Shown here: piece by piece, positions 60,023 to 64,000 of the stretch
Layout: each line of letters begins with the position of its first letter
How positions within the stretch are numbered: position 1 is the first letter of the stretch
From: Motiliproteus sp041586735
GTDB taxonomy: Bacteria; Pseudomonadota; Gammaproteobacteria; Pseudomonadales; Balneatricaceae
Length of the DNA stretch: 64,000 nt
Reading direction: 5' to 3'
Assembly (NCBI GenBank): GCA_041586735.1
Contig: JBFGZQ010000001.1
Coordinates: 186,001-250,000, forward strand
Notes under the pieces: model-generated
The model's database searches: none
Told to the model about the DNA's origin: nothing
Seen by the model: only the letters and a program-made list of their open reading frames with translations
Made by a program: the position numbers and the translations under genes

Positions 60023-61285
60023 ATGCTAGATCCAGCAATAGAGGGCTTCTTCGCAGAGCGTAAAGAGGCATGGCTCAAAAAGCAGCTCAACGCCACTATG
60101 AGCGAACAGCAAAAACTAGAGAAGGAGTGTGAGTGCCAAGAGGTTTTTGCCTTGCATAACTGGCTGCCGAATGCGGCAAAGCGTGCAGGGCAGATATCTA
60201 TTTCAACGCATCCTTGTACGTTTAGTCATCCGAGTGCACGGAAAAACAAAAATGACTATGCGACATCTGTCATTGCTAGTGCAGAACAGCGGGTTGATGG
60301 TTTTGTAAGGACGGGTAATGTTGATGTCGAGCCCGATGCGCTGGGCAACGCAGCAGCCTTAGATGTCTACAAATTTTTAACACTGGCCATGGCGGATGAG
60401 CAAAGTGTATTAGCGCATATTGAGAAAGAAACTGAGCTTGCTAAAACCCTGCTTAAGCAAAAAAACACCAACTATCCAGAGCTACGCACAGGTTTTTTGA
60501 AAATGGCCGAGGCCGATGACAATGCTGTAACTAGTTCAAAAATCAAGCAGGTTTACTTCCCATTAGGTGATGGAGAGTACCACCAGTTGTCCCTTTTAAC
60601 ACACTCGGGATTGCTGTTTGACCTTAGAAAACGACTGGATGATATTCGTTTCTCAGAGGCCACAAAAGAGGCTCGTGAATATAAGCGGAATAATAAGTTT
60701 CTTGATCGCAGCTTCAGTGAAATCTATGGCTTAACCACGATGGGTTATGGCGGTACTAAGCCGCAAAATATCAGCGTACTGAATAACCAGAATGCTGGTA
60801 AAGCGCACCTGTTGTTATCCGTCCCCCCCGCGCTGACTCCGCGCAATATCCGCAATCCCAAAAGTGATTTCTTCAAAGAGGTGCTTAACCCCTGGGCGGT
60901 TAAAGAAACTTTCGATGCATTCCAACGGATTTTAAAAACTGATTACAACAATAAAAAAATTCGTGAAGGGCGGGATTACCGCATCCAGGAATATATCGAT
61001 TACGTGCTGCAACAGCAGTGGCAACTCAGGCTGTTTTACCAACAGGGGCTGGGTGAATGCACGGATGCTTTGCCGCTCTATCAGAAAGTCTGGTTATTTG
61101 CAGACTGTCAGCAACAGCGAGAAGATACTGATGATTGGTTAGTGCCACTTACACGGGATATTGCGCGCTGCTTTATACGTCATTATCAGAAAGTGATCGG
61201 TGATAAAGACGCTTACAAACTTAGCGACACCGTATTGGAAGCTGTTGAAAATATCGTCAGTCGTAATAAGGAGGCGCTACGATGA
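60023..61285 (+). CDS. csy1: Csy1 (Cas8f), type I-F interference subunit
   Basis: This 420-residue large subunit of the Csy surveillance complex binds the crRNA 5' handle with Csy2 and reads the PAM. Recognisable are an acidic N-terminal part (AIEGFFAERKEAWLKK), FSHPSARKN, the DRSFSEIYGLTTMGYGGTKPQNISVLNNQNAGKAHLLLSVPP core and the C-terminal helical bundle. It starts after AAGGAAGAG. The stop overlaps csy2 (ATGA). Confidence 0.95.
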   Translation: MLDPAIEGFFAERKEAWLKKQLNATMSEQQKLEKECECQEVFALHNWLPNAAKRAGQISISTHPCTFSHPSARKNKNDYATSVIASAEQRVDGFVRTGNVDVEPDALGNAAALDVYKFLTLAMADEQSVLAHIEKETELAKTLLKQKNTNYPELRTGFLKMAEADDNAVTSSKIKQVYFPLGDGEYHQLSLLTHSGLLFDLRKRLDDIRFSEATKEAREYKRNNKFLDRSFSEIYGLTTMGYGGTKPQNISVLNNQNAGKAHLLLSVPPALTPRNIRNPKSDFFKEVLNPWAVKETFDAFQRILKTDYNNKKIREGRDYRIQEYIDYVLQQQWQLRLFYQQGLGECTDALPLYQKVWLFADCQQQREDTDDWLVPLTRDIARCFIRHYQKVIGDKDAYKLSDTVLEAVENIVSRNKEALR

Positions 61286-62178
61286 GTTACCTGACTATTT
61301 TGCGCTTACCGCATATCAATATTCATAACGCCAATGCACTCTCTAGCCCCTTTACTATCGGCTTTCCAGCAATGACTGCCTGGCTAGGTTTTACCCATGC
61401 ATTGCAGCGTAAACTCAATCAACAAGGACTGGATACCCTGGAGTTTGTTAGCGTGGCGGTTGTCAGCCATCAGTTCGATCTACAAACCTACAAAGGCCCA
61501 GGCGATTTCATCAGCTCCATTGTCGGTACAGGCAATCCGTTGGATAAAACTGGCGCGCGCTCTGCTTTTATTGAAGAAGCCCGCTGCCATCTAAGGGTTT
61601 CATTAGTTATTGAAGTTGACGGGCTGGATGACGAGGATCAAGACGCTTTACTGCAACAGGTGCAACATCTGCTGGCAGGCATGAAAATAGCAGGCGGCGA
61701 TATTATGGGGTTTGCTGAGCCTGAGCTCTCACTGCTAGACGATAACAGTGATGCCGAGCGAGCCCAGTTACTGCGCAAACTGATGCCGGGTTATGTATTG
61801 ATTGAACGTAGGGAGTTAATGATCGATGCGCAGCAGCAAGGGCAAGATGCATTGGATGCCCTGCTGGGCTATTTAACAGTCAATCACCACTGCTTGCAGC
61901 AGGAGGATGACAGCGTCGTATGGAGCAGTAGCCGAAAAACCTCGGGCTGGATTGTGCCTGTTGCTACCGGATTTCAGGGTATCTCTGCGCTTGGCTCAGC
62001 CAAAAATCAACGAGATCCCGATACCCCGCACCGCTTTGCTGAAAGCATCGTCACCCTAGGCGAATTTGTTATGCCGCATCGTATTCAAAGCTTGGATGAC
62101 ATGCTGTGGCGCTATCACATCGATTTAGAAAACAACCTTTACCTTTGCCAACAAAACAATTCATCGGAAGATTACTAA
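61282..62178 (+). CDS. csy2: Csy2 (Cas5f), type I-F interference subunit
   Basis: This 298-residue RAMP protein caps the crRNA 5' end together with Csy1. The Csy2 signature is SYLTILRLPHINIHNANALSSPFTIGFPAMTAWLGFTHALQRKL at the N-terminus and GWIVPVATGFQGIS later. The start overlaps the end of csy1, and 14 bases separate it from csy3, which indicates one transcript. Confidence 0.95.
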   Translation: MSYLTILRLPHINIHNANALSSPFTIGFPAMTAWLGFTHALQRKLNQQGLDTLEFVSVAVVSHQFDLQTYKGPGDFISSIVGTGNPLDKTGARSAFIEEARCHLRVSLVIEVDGLDDEDQDALLQQVQHLLAGMKIAGGDIMGFAEPELSLLDDNSDAERAQLLRKLMPGYVLIERRELMIDAQQQGQDALDALLGYLTVNHHCLQQEDDSVVWSSSRKTSGWIVPVATGFQGISALGSAKNQRDPDTPHRFAESIVTLGEFVMPHRIQSLDDMLWRYHIDLENNLYLCQQNNSSEDY

Positions 62179-62192
62179 GAAAGGAAACTGTC

Positions 62193-63218
62193 ATGGCTAC
62201 AACAAAAGATACTGCATCTGTACTGGCGTTTGAGAAAAAACTGATCCCATCGGATGGCTATTTTTATGGCACTAGCTGGGAAAGTAAAAATGAGGTGACG
62301 CCTCTGGCGCTGCAAGAAAAATCAGTGCGGGGTACCATCTCAAATCGCCTTAAGGCCGCAGTGAAAAGCGATCCGGCCAAGTTGGATGCAGAGGTTGAAA
62401 AGCCTAATTTACAAACCGTAGATGCCTGCGCGCTAGGGACAGATCAAGACACCCTTAAACATTACTTTACGTTGAAAGTGTTGGGTGGTGTGGAAACTCC
62501 TTCAGCCTGTAACAACGCCGGTTTTAAAGCCAGCTATCAAACGGCAGCCAAAGCATACATCGACAAAGAGGGCTTTAAAGAGCTCGCGCGCCGCTACGCC
62601 ATTAATATCGCCAATGCCCGCTTTTTGTGGCGTAACCGCGTGGGTGCCGAACAGATTGAAGTACAGGTCAATGTATTAAACAAAGATCAGCAACAACGCT
62701 GGGTCTTTAATGCCACCCAGTACAGCACGCGTCATTTTGATTATGGTGACAAGCAGGTAACAGAGTTGGCTGATAAAATTGCAACAGCACTCTCAGGAGG
62801 CGACAGCTTCCTACTACTAGAGATCAGCACTTACACGCAGCTAGGTAAGGCGCAAGAGGTGTACCCCAGTGAAGAGCTGGTACTGGATAAAGGCAAGGGC
62901 AAAAAGAGCAAGGTGCTCTATCAGGTTAATGGGCTGGCTGCGATGCATTCGCAAAAGATTGGTAATGCCCTGCGCTCTATCGACACTTGGTATCCTCATT
63001 TTGACGATGAAGAAAAGTCTGCCGGGCCTATCGCCATCGAACCCTATGGTGCAGTAACCAACTTGGGTACGGCATTTAGGACGCCCAAAGAAAAGCAGGA
63101 TTTTTATACCCATTTCGACAAATGGGCGCGGGGCGAGTCATTGGATCGTATCGAAGATGAGCACTATGTGATGGCCGTTTTAGTGCGTGGTGGGGTCTTT
63201 GGCGAGAGTGACAAATAA
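62193..63218 (+). CDS. csy3: Csy3 (Cas7f), backbone of the Csy complex
   Basis: This 341-residue Cas7-type protein, six copies of which form the crRNA backbone, starts MATTKDTASVLAFEKKLIPSDGYFYGTSWE. It continues with FLWRNRVGAEQIEV, the middle RAMP fold, and AIEPYGAVTNLGTAFRTPKEKQDFYTHFDKW. The ATG at 62193 has an AAAGGAA site; the longer frame upstream runs into csy2 and is rejected. Confidence 0.96.
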   Translation: MATTKDTASVLAFEKKLIPSDGYFYGTSWESKNEVTPLALQEKSVRGTISNRLKAAVKSDPAKLDAEVEKPNLQTVDACALGTDQDTLKHYFTLKVLGGVETPSACNNAGFKASYQTAAKAYIDKEGFKELARRYAINIANARFLWRNRVGAEQIEVQVNVLNKDQQQRWVFNATQYSTRHFDYGDKQVTELADKIATALSGGDSFLLLEISTYTQLGKAQEVYPSEELVLDKGKGKKSKVLYQVNGLAAMHSQKIGNALRSIDTWYPHFDDEEKSAGPIAIEPYGAVTNLGTAFRTPKEKQDFYTHFDKWARGESLDRIEDEHYVMAVLVRGGVFGESDK

Positions 63219-63229
63219 GGTGTAGGGCG

Positions 63230-63862
63230 ATGAATTACTACCAAGACATTACCTTGCTACCCGATACCGACATTGCACTGGGCTTTCTTTGGCAAAAGAT
63301 TTACCAGCAGGTGCACATCGCACTAGTCGAACAGAAAATCGATGACCAGCATAGTGCCATCGCGGTGGGTTTTCCGGACTACGGCAGCAAAGGTTTCCCG
63401 TTAGGAGCCAAATTGCGGCTCTTCGCCAAAGAGAAGCAGCAGCTTGAGCAGTTGAATATCGCAGGCTATCTCAGCCGCTTCGACGACTACGTGCATCTTA
63501 AGTCGATCCAACAAGTGCCAGAGCAGGTCTCGCATGTCGCCTTTATCCGGCAGCAGGTCAAAGGGCAGGCTCGTATAGATAGCGATATGCAACAGAAAGC
63601 GCAGCGTTGGGCGGAAAAATCAGGGCGACTCCTTTCAGACTGCTTGGCTCAGTTAGAAAAGTCCAAGCCCAGTGCAGACTCAAAGCTACCCTTTATCTGG
63701 CTAGAAAGTCAGGAGACAAAAGCGCGCAGCCCAGGGCGGTTGGCCAAGTTCCCACTTTTTATAAAACAGGTGCATTCAGATCAACCGAAGGAGGGGGGCT
63801 ACAACTGCTACGGCTTAAGCCTTACGAAAACCGAGCTCCTGGCAACAGTACCTCACTTTTAA
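63230..63862 (+). CDS. csy4: Csy4 (Cas6f), crRNA-processing endoribonuclease
   Basis: This 210-residue Cas6f cleaves repeat hairpins and stays bound to the 3' end of the crRNA. The catalytic histidine falls at residue 29 (YQQVHIAL), as in P. aeruginosa Csy4. The C-terminus ends GGYNCYGLSLTKTELL..., matching the family's CYGLS block. It is slightly longer than the about 185-residue norm. It is the last gene before the array leader. Confidence 0.95.
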   Translation: MNYYQDITLLPDTDIALGFLWQKIYQQVHIALVEQKIDDQHSAIAVGFPDYGSKGFPLGAKLRLFAKEKQQLEQLNIAGYLSRFDDYVHLKSIQQVPEQVSHVAFIRQQVKGQARIDSDMQQKAQRWAEKSGRLLSDCLAQLEKSKPSADSKLPFIWLESQETKARSPGRLAKFPLFIKQVHSDQPKEGGYNCYGLSLTKTELLATVPHF

Positions 63863-63990
63863 CCAAAAGAATGGCTCTTTAAAAATAAGCTTTAAAAACA
63901 TATTGTTACAGCAAGGGTGAAAATAAAGATATTTTTGGATATTTTTATCTAAGCTCTTGTTGTAACTATTTTTTGTGATAAGTTCCTATT
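63863..63990 (+). promoter_or_regulatory. CRISPR leader
   Basis: A 128-bp AT-rich region between csy4 and the first repeat. It contains direct GATATTTTT repeats near 63928-63946, and TTGTTG-type and TAAGTT elements that could form a promoter reading into the array. Leaders in I-F systems hold the IHF site and transcription start; exact elements are not assigned here. Confidence 0.75.
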
Positions 63991-64000
63991 GTTCACCGCC
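63991..64000 (+). CRISPR. Start of the first repeat of the type I-F array
   Basis: The last ten bases, GTTCACCGCC, fit the first part of a type I-F repeat (GTTCACTGCC or GTTCACCGCC). They stand directly after the leader, downstream of csy4. The array itself continues beyond the window. The stem-arm start (CCGCC) differs from the CTGCC stems of the internal mini-array. Confidence 0.85.

Noticed and set aside
63984..64000. Similarity between the window end (TTCACCGCC) and the tRNA-Ser 3' end (CTCACCGCCA) as a possible attR
   Set aside because: The match is only 8 bases and is better explained as the first bases of the type I-F repeat directly after the leader.

Overview
The window looks like the chromosome of a marine-type gammaproteobacterium, probably Oceanospirillales-like or a relative of Pseudomonas. 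This rests on family recognition and gene order only (nadK / phosphoesterase / glpG; purN-purM-DUF2066-PerM-hda; arsC-wrbA-DUF2069 next to yihY); no 16S or marker tree was possible.

Bases 1-48,600 are mostly ordinary core genome. 0-7 kb: a DUF2235 hydrolase, DUF3422, BolA, tRNA-Val/tRNA-Asp, then nadK, a metallophosphoesterase and the rhomboid protease glpG. 7-19 kb: two MFS transporters (one divergent from its likely LysR regulator), malic enzyme, DUF1456, lrgAB, zapE and a methyltransferase. 19-33 kb: cmoM, a YgjP-like metallopeptidase, pyruvate kinase, DUF3108, purNM, DUF2066, PerM-like permease, hda, a DUF2986 microprotein, rluF, DUF2069-wrbA-arsC, yihY, acyP and a lytic transglycosylase. 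33.6-34.1 kb: a duplicated tRNA-Glu/tRNA-Gly cluster behind a strong promoter. 34-48.5 kb: a solitary MshQ-like giant surface protein, an ABC exporter, queF, nitroreductase, thioesterase, dsbB, rmuC, a LysR regulator, an XRE-cupin regulator and a solitary full-length ftsZ far from any division cluster.

At 48,481 a tRNA-Ser(GGA) is followed by a P4-type tyrosine integrase and an accessory region. It holds a decayed RadC-like/large-polyvalent-protein gene (about 50.3-51.3 kb), a tightly coupled leftward replication module (AlpA, small protein, Toprim primase, DUF3987 helicase-like protein, small protein) and one unrecognised gene. This is the layout of a satellite or integrative element in tRNA-Ser.

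Divergent from that module is a complete type I-F CRISPR-Cas operon: cas1, cas2-3 fusion, csy1, csy2, csy3, csy4. Its AT-rich leader ends at 63,990, and the last ten bases of the window are the first bases of the first CRISPR repeat. The most notable signal is in the 222-bp gap between cas3 and csy1. Two degenerate I-F repeats, both in antisense orientation, flank a 15-nt spacer-like segment. They retain exactly the repeat halves that border a spacer. A sigma70-like antisense promoter lies upstream and a long hairpin downstream. This resembles an unannotated mini-CRISPR or noncanonical guide RNA inside the cas operon, possibly regulatory.
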